From positions 5,327,501 through 5,391,500 of the forward strand of contig NC_090785.1 of NCBI RefSeq assembly GCF_040054535.1: DNA of 64,000 bases, given 5' to 3'. Origin of the DNA: Antennarius striatus. Taxonomy: Eukaryota; Chordata; Actinopteri; Lophiiformes; Antennariidae. The position numbers and the translations under genes are program-made. Under the pieces are notes generated by a model. It was not told the DNA's origin. It did no database searches and was given only the letters and a program-made list of their open reading frames with translations. Of this stretch, positions 41,035 to 56,000 are shown piece by piece (within the stretch, counting starts at the first letter, position 1; the number at the start of each line of letters is the position of its first letter).

Positions 41035-44000
41035 GTGAGTAAGGACTTGTCTTTTTAAATGCGCATGCAAATGTCGGAACGGTCTCTCTCGCTTTTTTTT
41101 TTTTTTTTTTTTTTGCATTTGGAGATAATTAAAGATGCTCCAACAGGAGTTTGATTTAATAAAAAATAAAATAAACGTGATCATACAGTGACACATGCAT
41201 TTAAAAAAAAATCATTGTGCAACGGAAGAACTTGTTTTACGTAAATGTAGCGTACTTAATAATAACGTGACACGATTTTTTCCGTCGGAACGCATGCCCC
41301 TACATATGTGCGATTGTTAAGGTTCGTGCACGTATACAGACTGCTCGTGAACGCGCTTTATTCTTTGTGCCAGTGTTTGTATGATATATTTATCTTCCTG
41401 TTTATCCATACATTCCCCACTGTGGAGAATAGCTTCTCATGTCATCCATACCACCTTACTTTTACGTGTATTATCTTGAATGTTGTCATGTGTTTTATTT
41501 ATTAATTTATTTGACAGAGACAATGCAGTCAAACATAGTTACAAGCTTGCAGTTTATGTGATGCATATAGAGTTTATAGGTAATTCTCAACCCCAGTCCC
41601 CGGTTTAACTTTCCCGCAACATTGCAGTAAAATCTAAATATATGTCATTTATAATAAAATGTACAGTATGCATCATTTTATACAAATCAGTAATCGATTG
41701 CTGCATTTATTTTATATACATTTATTGCACATTATCATGAAGGTTATTAATTTTCATTTACAGTCAAAAATATAATTACTAATTACGTACATAATTACTT
41801 GCTTTGTAGTTTAGTCCAGTAAATACTCCCAAAGTGACTATCCTCAGTGATATTTCAGTGTCTCTGAGCGACCTGCTCCCCGTGTAATTGAACCAAGATG
41901 GATATATTGATTTTTGTGGTAATAATCCACTGTATTGAGTGAGGAGCGTCCTGTGTGGTTCCCTCTCAGTGTCTGTTTGTCATTATATACACCAACTGCA
42001 TCTCTCAGACCTGCTGCCATACTGCTTACGAGTGGATCCTAATCATTATACCCCACTGATGTCAAGAGATAATGATTGTGTATTTAATTGGCATTCGATT
42101 ACTTAACAAAAGCATGAATATGCATGATATCTTATTATGTCATTCATTATTGATACAAATCCTGGGAGGTCTTCTTTCTAGAATGAGCGATTTGCCCTCT
42201 AAGTGCTTTCGGTAATGACTTTTGACAGTTGCACATTTATTTGGCATCATTCAACAGTGAGAGACAGTGATGTGCTTTTTATACTTAAATACAATTGAAG
42301 TTTCTGAATGTTTACTTATGTTACTGATTAACTAAATGATAAACTTAATTTGGTTCTAAATGTCATACCACTATTAATTAGGATGATAATTCTTCTTGCC
42401 TATTATGGAATCTGACAAAATCAATTTGCCGTAGCTGAACAGCAAAAAGTCAGAAGCTACTGGCCGTGTGGATAAATCATTAAATTGATGTGGCATTCTG
42501 GGCGGTTACTGTGATTTCTGAGGCTTAATATGGAATGAAAACTGAACTCATGCATTGTCTGCTCTCCTTACCATTTCAGATATTAACAGGCCAACACAGA
42601 GAGATGTCAGAATTCCAGCAATTTTCCAGAAAGTACTCTTGAAAAAAACACATTTCCCAATTTTCCATTAGGGTTTGTCATTGTTGGATTATTTCTTGGC
42701 TTCTACACCCTGTCTTTGGTTGGTGAAATATGAGAGTAGTGAAGAATTTATGTGCACTTTATAAAGCCAGAGCAGGATGAATATTTAATATGAAGAAATG
42801 ACAGTCGATCAGGGAGTTTAGTTGTCTATTTAGTATCAAATATTCAGGGACTCTGATGCCTTGTAGCCAACAAAAATGCTACTTGTGTGTAAAATATTTA
42901 CTTCCATGTCAACCTGGATGTCATAAAAATCATAGTGATGAGTATTTATTGGAAACATCAGTCAGTACTTCAATTAATTGACTGACAGGAAAAAATCCAC
43001 TTTTCTCTAAGGATTAAGTCACTACACGTCATCCAGTGTTTGCTACTACTGTGAATTGAATAGTATATTTACATGTAAGGGCTAATTAGAAAATCGAGAT
43101 GGAAATGTGACCTGAGGTTACGGCTATTTCTCACTATTTCCAATGCCTTATAGGAAAGATAAAATAAAAATTATGGACATGAGTATCAAAAAGGGATCAC
43201 ATTAAAACAGAATAAATCATTTACATCAAGTTCGGTTCATTGAAGCTTTCTCATTAGGTATCAGACTCTCTGGAAAGCTTCCCTAAGCCCAGACATGAAC
43301 TTTGAGCAGTGATGATGTTCAGTCCAAGGTTGGAGGTTTTGAGGAAGACTTTAAATTTTGCAAAGGATCACTTTATGCGTGCAGGAGTTGTGGAGTTCAA
43401 ACTGAGTCACTGTTGCCTCCACTCTTATGAAAATAAAAATGAAACCCAGGCAACAGATGCCTGGCTGTGATCCTATCAGCATGATAAATGATTCTGAGTT
43501 CACTTTGACATTAAAATAGAAATGACATAACATTAAGCACAATTGTGCCATACAAGCGTTTGATGGCCATTTCCCTGCAATATTAAGCTAACATTATAAA
43601 AGGCATCCAAATTGGTGGAGGTTGTAGTAAAAAACGCTCACAGTATGTGAAAATGGTCCTTGTTAAAATATGTCTGAATTTGTGTTGTCATAGCCTTTAA
43701 TTTTGCTTCAGATTAAAACAATGAAATCTATAACAATCGTTTTTTCTAATTTGAAGTTCTTCTATTTCTTCTACAACACAGATTTTGATTTAATGGTTTT
43801 GACATTGTGGGATATGACCTGTACCTTTAATGGAGACAGATAAGTACTGTCACCCATGCTATTACCTAGCATATTGGCTGATCTCACGTAGAGGATTTGT
43901 CATGAATCTCATTTGAAGCAGGCAGCACCCATGGCGTATATAAAGCCCATCACTTGGTCATACTTATTTCACATGGAACACATCGTTCAACCAATAAAAT

Positions 44001-47000
44001 GCTGGTTGCAATATTACTTGGACACAGAAACCCATACAAGATACATACCAAACTTTGGTGAGATTACTTCTAAACTCGATGATTATGCAGATATTTCATT
44101 TTGCTTGTTGTTGTTATGGTCTCGCTGCACCGTGATAAATTTGCAACTATCAAGTGAAGTTTTATGATTAGTGTGATACTAGGAGACATTCTATTCTTGT
44201 ACTAGAACGACTACAGAATAAGTGTAGATAAAAAAATAATATGGTTCATAAATAATAAGAGGCACATAAAGATTAAGATGTATGTATACAAAATACCAGA
44301 GCAGTTTAGGATATGATTGCAAAGTCCAACGACAGAGTCAGAGTATGAATAATGTACACCGGAGTAACATGTGTGATTAAGTATTTAATTAGTATAAATA
44401 GCTATTGTTTAATTTAATTTAAATTTCTTTTGGGGGGGTGACTGTTTTAAAGAATATACCTCAAAAATAACAGCCACTACCATAGTTCTCCAACAGTGCT
44501 CTTCAATTTCTTCCCTTCACTGCCCCGTTTTGTGAATTACTTGGAATCTGATGACCCATAAAATGCATTTTAGTCTAATCGCTTTGTTACTGTGTTATTG
44601 TTATTCCATAGTTATAATAAAAAATCCATTTGTACAAAACTGAACATTTACAAGCTGACATTTAACCCAATTTGGGAGTGGGATCATGAACCCAGGCACC
44701 GTAGCCATTACAACCAAACCAATAATAGATTTTCAAGTTGTAACGGATATTTAAATCATTGTCCTTTCGTGAGACATGTCACATGTACTTGAAAAAGATT
44801 CTTTGAATTTCATTTTTATGGACATTTGAGAGGGACAGATTAAAATTCTGAAAACAGTAATAGACATGATTTTTGATCTGAAAGTTTTGGTGCTTTGCAT
44901 CTGACACTTATGCAGAAATGGCATATCTGCAATGAATGAAAATCATCATCATCATCATCATCCTCTTCCTCATCTAGCCAATATATGATGAGGTGTAACG
45001 GGTGACTAGATCTCGATTTTGGTGATCTTTAAGTTTAAAACTTGTATTTAAAGGGAAACTTTTGCCTTACAGTAGTATTTTAGATGAATGAACAAACACA
45101 TTATTGATTTTTGCCCAAATTATGTAGCCAGTACTTAATGCATCTGACTTGCTGGTACCTTTACTGGACTTGGACTGAAATATCTGATAGTTTTTCCTCA
45201 AGAGTCTGTGCGGAATCTCAGGTCTGCAGGAAATAAAACTCTACAAAGGATATGAGTTTTCCGTCTGAACCCTATCAATATATTTCATAACGCTCACTCT
45301 CTGGCAGAGCATTAAAAGCTTTAGAGACAGAATGGCTGTTACACTTTTCCTGTGGGCTGCCTCTGTTCTCTAGCTATTGTTGGAGCTCATAAAACTGCCT
45401 TAGTGCTTAATTAGCAAGGTCTTAAAATCTGTTGCTGTCATTCATCTAATATCAGCTAGTCTGACGGGTCCGACCTTTAATGGTTACAGAGTTCAGTTTC
45501 TCACATAATCATCAGCATATAATATTAAAGTATGATAGACAGCACACGTTTTCAAGCAATGGTTGCTCACAGTTCTTTCGTTAAATAGACTGTACAGTAC
45601 TTATAAAGTTGATACTACTTGTCAGTGGCAGCAGGGAAGGGGTTAAACCCAAAGAAATTCCATTGATTAGATGTGATGAATGCTGGTGAAAAAATAAATG
45701 ATTCTGAGTTTAAAGCCCTAGTCCATTACAGAAACTGAGTCTTCAATTAAATCAAACATTAACTCATTATTGAATGTGTTTAGACATTCAGATTTATGTC
45801 AGTGAAGTCATCCGGTTACAAGAACATGACCAAGTAATGAGGAGACCAGGAAGATGTCTGCTGTCAATCTCATGCTGACATGCTTGTTAGTTTTTCACTC
45901 CAATTTGATGTTATTTTGGATGGGAATGCTGCAAAATCCTCACTAGTATTCATGCACAGTATATTTCCATTTTCATGTATAGCTGTCTCATGTCGGCGAA
46001 TAAAGGGAAGTAGAACAAAACCATTCTACCTTTTCAGCAAATTTAATCTATTTTTTTAAAATTATCATCTGTTTTGTTTTAAATATGTATTAAAATTGTG
46101 TTACATAAGCTTGAAGTCCATATTTTTATATTAATACTGAATCCTCTGGACTAATTAGTAACACATTAAAGAGTATATAAATGTGTTTTAAAGGGTAAGT
46201 CTCATCAGTGTTGTTCCCAGACGCAGCAGGGAGCTGCCTCACAAATATTAATGTTCTGTACCTACCTGCCCAGCACCAAATGACATGCAGGTAAGATTTA
46301 GAGACCGGCTTGTGAACATAGTCGAGCATTTAGCAGTTAAAGTTTCAGATTTGTCCATCAGGTGTTGTTACTTTGTAACTCCTGGATGTGCAGTTTTCTA
46401 ACACGCTAACACCACATCGACTTTTAAGGTGATGATCTATTAGTGTTGAATTTACAGCTTGCTTTCATTGCCCCAAAGTTTGTGTTGTAAGACAACAGCT
46501 ATACCATAAAAATACAGAAAATACCATAGGTGGGCAAATAATTTTTACAAGAGGCATCATGAGAAACCTGAATTGTGTCAGAGGGCCACACCAACAATAA
46601 CTTGAACTTAATTCTGCTCAATTTTCTTCTATGGCAAATTACACTACATAGAATATTTTGAATAGCTTGTACTAATAATCAGAAGAAAAAAACACTCTGT
46701 AAATATTTATAATATGCTATTTGAAATGGTGGTGTTTAATTGAGGTAGTTTGTGTAATTTGTGAGCACGTAATTTATTATTTGCCTCACCTGGGCCGGAC
46801 AGTCACATACAAAGGGCTGGATGTGGCCCACAGGCCGCAGTTTGCCCGGGTCTGGAACAGTTCCATCATGTCAGTGCCCTGCTTTCCCTCCTTATAGGTG
46901 AAATCAGAAATCATTTCACACTAGAAATAATGCATATGCAACATTCAATTCAATTTTCAAAATAAAGGTTGCTGAGGACCATTTCAGTTGATGACTGTGT

Positions 47001-50000
47001 TCATGTTTATGCACTGAAACCTACTGTTTTTGTTTTGTGCACTTTATTGATCCTAATTTTTGAGAAGTTCCTTCAGAGAAGTTTGTTCTCTCCAGTTGAC
47101 CCTTCCCAGAGGAGCAGGTTAGGCTTTGAACAGATTAGGTTTTGTCAATTATCATGGTTTTAATGTGATACTCGATACACAGGTTTCATTCCACATGCAA
47201 CCTAGGTGGAGTGGTCATACCAAAAATTGTCCAGAGTTTGTAGTTTTGTAGCCTGAGCATATTTCCTGAAATAATATCATTCCTATGATCCTGCAATGAG
47301 CTGGTGTCTCATCTGGGTTGTACTCCACCTTTCACCCATATCCCGCTGAGATAGGCATAACACAAGACACGTATTTCGGATAAGCGTCTGAAGACGTGCC
47401 GATTTGATCAGGTTGGTTTGGTTTAATCAAGTCCTGTAACAGCAAACCATTGCAAACTGAATTGGCAAGAAAAATTCAGCCTGGTTTGGGTTGGGGAAAA
47501 CAATGTAGTTCCTTTTTGGAGAAAATGTAGAGTTTAGCGGGTGTGAATTTTCATGGCTGAACATTTTATTTATCTTGATTTATAGGTTTTCTGTTATCTG
47601 TTGAGCAAGTGGTTTTCTTGAGTATATTAGTCTATTTAAGATATGGTTAAAATAAAATAAAGCCTACAGTCAGCTCCAGAACGTTGGTGATATTCAGTTC
47701 CTCTGAGGTCATTCCACACTGTTAACACACTCTGATTGAAAATGTAAGGATATAGTGTAAGGGGACTTGGGTTCCTTGATGTTATACGACACATTAGGAA
47801 GTTCAGAAATACATAATATGATAGTTCAATGCCACCAGACTCCCTCTAAGAGCCATAATTATCTCATAGTTTGCCTGTGGTTATCCAGAGAGAAATGCTG
47901 TTCTGGATAATTTGGCACAGGAGCCTTGTGACACAATTTTCAGTGGAGTGCTGAAACTACACTTCTGCCTTGCGTTGTATTTTTGGAACACTTCTAAAAT
48001 GTCCGAGGTGAATCACTTGCAATGCAGCAAAATCCTCCAGTTATCAAAGTGTAAATTATGTTTAAAAAAATTTCATTGTACGAGTGCCTGTAATCCAGAG
48101 AAAAGAAAAATTAATTCTAAAAATTTATCTAACATCAGCAATAATTTGCAAACAATTTTCTAGATTTGCTGTTATTGAGGGGTATGTAATATGTTTAAAA
48201 AAAATGAGACAAGCAGATGTGGGCTTGTTTAAAATACAGCATTGAGAATGTGATCTCATTCGAGGGTGATGACCTGCTGCCTGTTTTGAACTTTGTTTGG
48301 ATTAATAACCTCAGAATGCACATAATGAACTGATTTTTCGGTTGAATCAATGTTCTTTTCTGTATGTTTTCCATCCAAACAACTTGATATTCATAACATT
48401 TTCTTTTTTTATGATATTCCTCTAATTAAGAGCTGTGGGTCACATTTTGCATCACCTTCTGCAGAAGTATATCCTACAGACTAGTGCTTAGAAGTTCAAA
48501 ACTATTTTTTCCCATCTCTGAATTCATATTATTCATTTTGGTGTGAAAAAGAAGAGTAGAAGATTGCTAGAGCCTTATAGCACAGTGATTCCAACAGAGG
48601 TTGATGGCAAAAGGATAGATTTGCTCTTTGACCGGTGACTGAACAATTTGATATCTGTAGCTGTGTTATTATCTCCGCCACCATGTGTTTGCGGGCCAAT
48701 GAAACAATTTATTTTTTGCAGTGATCTGAATCATTACATGTCGACAATATTCCACTTATGATTTGCTGCCTACTCAAGGTGTCCATCAGGGAGATGAGTG
48801 AATAAGAGTTGCATCTGCAGTTTTCCCGCCAGGAGATGGAACCATGTTTCTGCAGCGGTGACGACTTTAACCAAGAGAAACAAAATTAAAGGAAAACTTC
48901 TTGTCTTGACTGAGGTGGATTTCAAAGAATAGTATTGTCACTTAACTTTGTCAAAGTTCCAAAAACACAGAAAAGACTTAGTTCTAACTTGCTTGAAAGA
49001 AAAATGTTCACCAGAGCAGTTGCCAGCGGCGTGAGTGTTTCTTCATTACTTTAAGCCAACTCCAACGTCATTTTGTAGAATTTGGTTACAATGGAATTGA
49101 TAGTGCAGCCAATTGACGCACAACTCTGTGTACTTGAACGATTTATAAAACCAAAGATTTTTTTCTGCCAGAAACCATATCAGAGCAACAATTTCACTGT
49201 CCTCACTGAGGTTTTGCCCTGACTGCAGTTCATATAAAGTGACTTGAGAAGGCAACCTTCAATGTTGTTTGGCACAGATAAGAGAACTCTTTGTGGATAG
49301 ATCCTGGTTTACAATATGCCAGGATGATGACAGTTAGTTGTATACCACTGTCTGGCCAAGAAGGCAGTTTTTCCTGGAAGGACTTGCCCAACGGAATGTT
49401 CCAGTTGTTGGAAATATGCTGCAACTTTTCGCGATCACTGAATGCTTTGGCTGCTAACTAGTGAACCGAGATGCAGACAAATACAGAGGCAGTGACCACT
49501 TTATATTCATTTTACTGCAAATATACTGAGGGAAGGGAAACTGAGTAAGTCATTCTTCCATTCAGGGTCTTCAAATCTTTCACAACAGATTTTGATAAAT
49601 GGCACCAAACACAAAAGTGTTATATAAAAAGTGTTTATATTTGTGCTGTGTGTATATGCCACTTCAGATTTTATGGTATTTAATTACTGCTGTATGTTTG
49701 TTTACAGGCACAAGCAAGTGAATTACTCCGCTGTTCAGTCAGCAAATGGAATAGTTGCTTATCAGCATTCCCAGACTGGACCATATAACAGCTGTGCTAC
49801 AGCACCAAGCAGTTTTTCAATGAAATTTATTTGGTATATTTATGTCGAGGAGGAGCTCTTCGGTTAATCAAATCAGTGAAATCAGTTTTTGGCCTCACTG
49901 AAGCCGCAATAAAAAAAAAGAATGACTGGAATGGCTTGTTTGCACGCTATAAATTGATTTACTGTCACATGAGGAAATATGAAATATAGGAAATGGCTTG

Positions 50001-53000
50001 GTTGCAATGAGATATTTTGGCTGTATCCCTTCTATACTGTCAGTTGTACTATGTGCTAACAGAACTATTGTTACGGGTTTATAACTTACCAGGAGAAGCT
50101 CTGGAACGTGTCTGCGTTCAGTCCAGTCTCACTTCCTGTACCTGTACCACAGATCTATTAGGTAACCAGTGTAATTAGTGAATCTATCGAAGAAACCAAA
50201 ACCCAATGCATTTTAATTTAGCTATGATAGCAAATGATGTGCAGTACAATCAGAGGTCCAATCATATATAAGTGTCGCGCAAGGGAAATTACAGTATCAA
50301 ACAGGACATAAATGATTGACTTTGAGAAAAATGTGAATTTGCCAAATTGTCAGCTTATTTAATGCTTAAAGATCCATTTGGATCTTTGTCGAAAGAAAGG
50401 ATGAATAACAAAGAATTCTTGAAGTGTATATTGTCATTCGGAACCAAATAAATAAAATAAAATAAATTCATAAAATTAATCTTAAAAGATCCAGTTGTCT
50501 GTGGTGACACTAATGACCTTATAATGTGAAGATGGTAGCTGTTGATCTGAGCACTGCTCTATTGCTCCAGTGTTTAAGGAGGAGAGACATGTCTTTACCC
50601 AGGCAGCAGACATTAACCGGCTGGAGGGCACCTGTCTGTGGGAGCCGCAGTTGATTTGTGACATCTGGTTTCTTGGATCCACAAAGATCCAAGGATGCCA
50701 GCTCCATTCAACACCATTTTCATTATTCCAGATATAGGGAAAGATGCAGCAAACGCACAACAAACTGTCCCCAACGCATTTTGAGCTCAGTTAAGTTTTT
50801 GAACCTTTTAATTTTGATGATTGTCTGTTTTCCTATTATTTATGAGACTGTCTTAACTATCATTATTCATCCTGTATTGTGAAGGAGTTTAGCACAGGTT
50901 TATGTGGCTGGAAGATAATTTAGCACTTTCCGCATTAACCAAGTTTTTCCATACAGCAGTACTTGAAGATGTGTGATGGGTTTTTCCTTTTTTATGGAGG
51001 CCTTTGACTCTGTCATCCCCAGATGATGCAAACCTCTTCCGTCTCCACGGCTTGTTAGGCTTTAATTAATTGGATCAAGAGAATGACAGCTCTCTGTAAA
51101 TGATAACTAAGACTGGAGCATTATTTCCATGGCTATGCCTCTGGTGGAGAATGACTCCATATTAGGCCCATGGACTCTCTGCTACGCACACATCCAGGGG
51201 GATTCAAGGCTGCTGCTTTGATAAGAAGCAAGAAATGTTTTTGAAGTTATTTATAATGATCTTCATACTGGTTATTGTAATGAAGCAAAATATAAAGAAA
51301 GTGTTGAGGAATATAACTTTACAACAAGGGACACTTAAACCATAAATCCTTTACATTTAATGGTATCGAACCAAAATTGTATTCTATATTTAACACACTC
51401 TTCCTTAACAAGCTGAACAACCTTTTACTGTGCACACAACATGAAAAGATGTTGCAGTTGCTCGTTGCCAATTATTGACAACAGCATGGGGACATGATTA
51501 TTTTTTTCTAAAAAACCCCAAAAAAGAGCTGTTTAATGATTTTTTTTTGATATAATAATGGTTGTTTGGGCTCAAGAAAGGGTTAACTTTAAAGTCAAAA
51601 GCATTATTCACGCAAACACAATGGCAACAGCCTAGCTGGTTCTCAGGTGAACATACACATGCTCTTACACATTTGTAACATAGAGGAGACCTCAACAGAA
51701 CAATATAGAGATAATCAGGACATTTCCATGACCCAGTAGTTAACATTCATTGCATTAGTGCAGTGATGTCTACAGCTGTGTATCCAGTCAAATAGGTAGG
51801 TAGGTTTCATGCTTTAGGGCATATATGTAGCAACCATCAAACTGCGTCAGGTTCCACACCCAGAAAAAGACATGCGCAATCAATCTTGCATAACTCAGTT
51901 TATCTATTTTTACATAGAAATATTTTCATTGAAGGAGGACAGGACGGATTTCCTACAGTTTGGAAAGACTCAACATCATTAAAGGTCCCAGGATGTGATC
52001 TCATGTGTGGAGGTTTCTCTTGGCCAAATTATTTCCTCATTAATGATGTAAAAAATTCCCAGTAGTGGCGGAGATGCCAAGAAGTCTCAGCTTTATGTTT
52101 TTTGGCAGCATTGTTATTGCTTTTGGGATGTTGATCCATTGCCCCTCAGTTCTCATGGTCTGCATCATAATGAGGCTAGAGCTTGATATCTTTTGCAGCA
52201 TCAGACATATGGCCCATGGAATAGGAAGGGCACATCTGGGTGTATGTGCAGCACTTTTACAGAGTAAGTCACTGAGATTCCCTGCCACAGTATATTTACA
52301 GTAGGTGTGACCTTAGGTTCTGGGAGGAACACCTGTTTGAGGTTACAGAAACAACATATGGTGATGTTGTGCAAAGTAAAAGGTCATGTAAAAGCTGATG
52401 CTGCTCTTTTAAAATCATTACAAGGCTGAAAGGCAAAGAAAAAAGCACAAAAGATATAAGCCTGTGTTTATATATTTAAAAATTTCATATACCATATATT
52501 ATTATTTTTAAACACATTTAGACACAGACAACCCATGAAGAGGCTGCTTGGAATAACGTTAGTGTCAATGGTCTTCTATCTGGGGACAACGCGAAGTACG
52601 GAAAGCAATTTATGTATTCACAATGCAAATTGTAACAGTAAATATAGCACACGAGGAATCCAAATGTGTAACTGATTTCAAGAGAATATATACATGGTGT
52701 TTCAACCGTGGACGAAAACAACAGATTTATTGCAATGGAAATCAAATGATTTTTACGAGTGAATCATTTTCTCTATCACTGCTCTTCACAGTCATAAATA
52801 CTGGATCTCACAGGAGAAAAATATACAGTACAGTATACATTCCTGGCGAGTAAACTTTGGATCAACTTGAGGGTTGTCACAGGTTAATATGTGAGTGACA
52901 CTGGCAGCAGATTCAGAATCAATGAATGTGAATCATTACCAATCAAAAATCAGTTTCCTGTTTTCTTTTCTTTTATATACATCAATCCTCACCCAGTTGT

Positions 53001-56000
53001 TTTTATTATTCTATTCATTATCCTTCCATTTGTTCTTGTTACATCCACCAGGGAGGTTTTCACGCGAACAGAAAAACCTCCCTGGTGGTTGTACGTGTGC
53101 ACTTTTGTATGTTCTCCTCTTGTCTTCGTGGGTTCACTCCCAGTACTGCGGCTTCCTCCCACCTCCAAAAATATGTAGGTTACGTGAATTGGTTAATTTT
53201 AAATTGTCTGTAGGTGTGTGTGCTTGAGTGCTGGAGCCTACGCCAGCGTAGGCTCCAGCAACCCCTGAAACCGCATAAGCGGAAAAAGCGGTACAGAAAA
53301 TCAATGAATGTATGATTGGATAGGGTTTTTTTCATAGGAAAAATGCAAAAACAATTGATTTGACATCAAACTAGGTCATGAAACAAACCTCACATTTTGG
53401 TGCTGATCTAAATAACAGGGCTACTCTTTTTGTAACTCTCCTTAAACTCACATGAAAAGATTCATTTAGCAAAAACTACTTGACAAAATGTTGTAGAGTG
53501 CTGCAGCATGTTTGTCAATTGCTTTTCAAAAACCCTTTGTCTTGAAATGTTGGGGGATCCATCAATATTTCATTGAAGCAGTTCTATTGAATAAAAAAAA
53601 TAAGCTGTATAGTGGAATAAGAGTGAAATTTTGGTTCTGGTGCACCTTTATTATAGTGACAGCATGAATATATCTAGGATTACAACACCTGCCTAATATT
53701 TGACACATTTGGCTTTTTGCAGAGCTTCTCAAATTATTCATTTTGTTATTTTAGAAACACACAGCTTGCTGGCCTGTTGCTCACTAACATGAAGTAAAAT
53801 TTATGTAGCCACTTGTCTATTAAATTGCATTTTAGCTTCAGCGATATTTTTTCAGCCTGCAAGCTTTAATTTAGCTGGCTGTTTCAACTGGGAAACTATG
53901 AATTTCAGAGCTGAAATTCATAGTAAATATTTCTCCCTTGTTAGTGTGAGTGTTATTTGAACGCTGGTTCAGGTTATTGCCAGCGAAAGTAGAAAGTGGA
54001 AGTGACAGAGAGGAAAAGTATTTCATTCACAGAATTTTTTTCTGTTCTGTAAACTATGACAAATATTTAATGCCGTTTGTCTGAATAATGAAAGTGTTTC
54101 ATTGAGATTCAATGTTTGTGTTTACAGCAAACATTGCTGCAGGACAAAGCTGTAGAAGTCACTGCCACAAACCATAACTGAAATGTCTAATTTCATATTT
54201 TACTGGTTACAACTTGAAATTAACAATAAACAAATGCTTAATAATAATGAAAACTTATAAGGCACAGTAACAATTTTACATTTATTTTGGAATAACAATC
54301 AGATAGATTGACAGTGACCCAAAGTCACCAAGATTGTTCATCTGACACTCTGAAGATGAGCAGAATATGCAGTTTCCTGTCTTCCTGCCTGGTGTATCTA
54401 TAAGATGTAAGCATCTGACTGTACGTTTTATTCATCAATCACAGTGCAGTAAGCGTGACTGACAGCTCTGAAGATGACAAATAGCTTCCCAAGTTTTTGA
54501 TTTTCAAGGTATGACTTTCAAGTGTCCTTTGCAATCATATTCAGATGTCCTGCTTGACAAATGGCTCACATTTGACACAAGTCGAAGCATGAGGAGTTTA
54601 CAAAATATTGCCTGCATGGCAGTCGCCGGTGTCAGATTCATGATGTAATACACCATCCTGTGTTGACTGAGGGCTTATGTTCCTTTTAATCTCCAATGTA
54701 GGCCTTTTTGAGTTCTGATACCCTTGTGACCACGAGTGACCAAGGAGTCGTGGAGCTACTGTAGATCACTGTTGTTGTCCCATGGGTCCTGCATGATTGA
54801 CAACCCTCTCTGTTCTGGAATCAGCCTTAACAGGATAACATTTGGTCATGCTGACCCACTTTTCACCTTTTGTCATTTTTATGTTGACTCTGGGATTAAT
54901 GATAATTTCTATGTAGTGATGCTCTTTTAAAAAGCACTTTCTGTGTATCTGTGGAGACACCAATTATAGATAGGGGAAGGCCAGCAAAGACACAAAATCG
55001 AACTGAGGAGTCAACCATTGGTGTTTTATGAAGGCCATGCAACACTTTTAATTATTTTACAGCGAAAACAGACTACTGTATACTGTTATCACAGGCCACC
55101 AGTGTGTTGTGCATCTAGATCCATAAAATTGAAAAACAGAGGGAAGCCTTTCGATTTATTGCTTCTAAAAGACTGCATGCTATGGAAAACAACATGCTGC
55201 AACTATATTGCAGTGTCAGGAAGTCAAGTTAATCAGCTGAAAAGCCCCATCTTGAGATTCATGCTTTAGCTCCTTTCACTGTTTCCGCTTCTGCTTTATT
55301 ACAACACAACAGACGGATCTCAAGGACTAGGGTCATGCTGGGAGTCTGAGCAGTACAGAGGGCTCTGCTGTTAAAGAGTCTCATCAGTAAAAGTGTCCAT
55401 CAATCATGGCATTGGAATGTGTTGACCCCTCCCCCTCCCGTAATGACTATTGAGTGACAGCCACAGCTGGCAGGTGTTATGGCTTCGTCGCAACATTAGA
55501 CCCGACAGAAGGTTAACACTTAATCACTCACATTAAGTCATTGCTGCTACTGTTCTGTAAATATTTCTCCCTTATTAGTGTGAGTGGCCTGGTGAAAAGC
55601 AGCACTCATGCTGTTGGTCATTTTGTTGTAGGTATCACTTTTGGCATTTAGCTATTATCCAGTAAAAATATAATTTAAACAAAACTCATTCAGAAAATGA
55701 CTTTTAAAGCATGACGCTTAATCAATTTCTCATGTGGTTCTCTAGAGTGATTCATCTGCATCACAAAACATTTTTGTTCAAGACAGATAGATGTAGCCTA
55801 AAATGTCTTTTTTTTTTTCAAATTTAAAGTCACATGACATTTCTTTGTGATTAAAACTGCAAATTATAAGTAGAACACGGTTTATTTCTCATTTACTGTC
55901 TTGTAAACTCAAGATTCTTCATGTCCAATTTGAAATTTTTTTCCTTGATTTCAACACAGTGTAGAAGAATAAGCTTTTTATACAACAGTTTTCTCTATGC

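Noticed and set aside
49631..49867. 78-codon frame with an apparent acceptor (TTTACAG) inside
   Set aside because: There is an acceptor-like site at about 49707, but the following sequence runs to a stop without a donor and has no recognisable protein character.
52040..52304. Overlapping about 80-codon frames on both strands
   Set aside because: Neither has splice context or family resemblance; at most this is an old mobile-element remnant that I cannot name.
52891..53227. Open frames of 95 and 110 codons
   Set aside because: The right half is SINE sequence and the left half is T/C-rich intron; no protein similarity.
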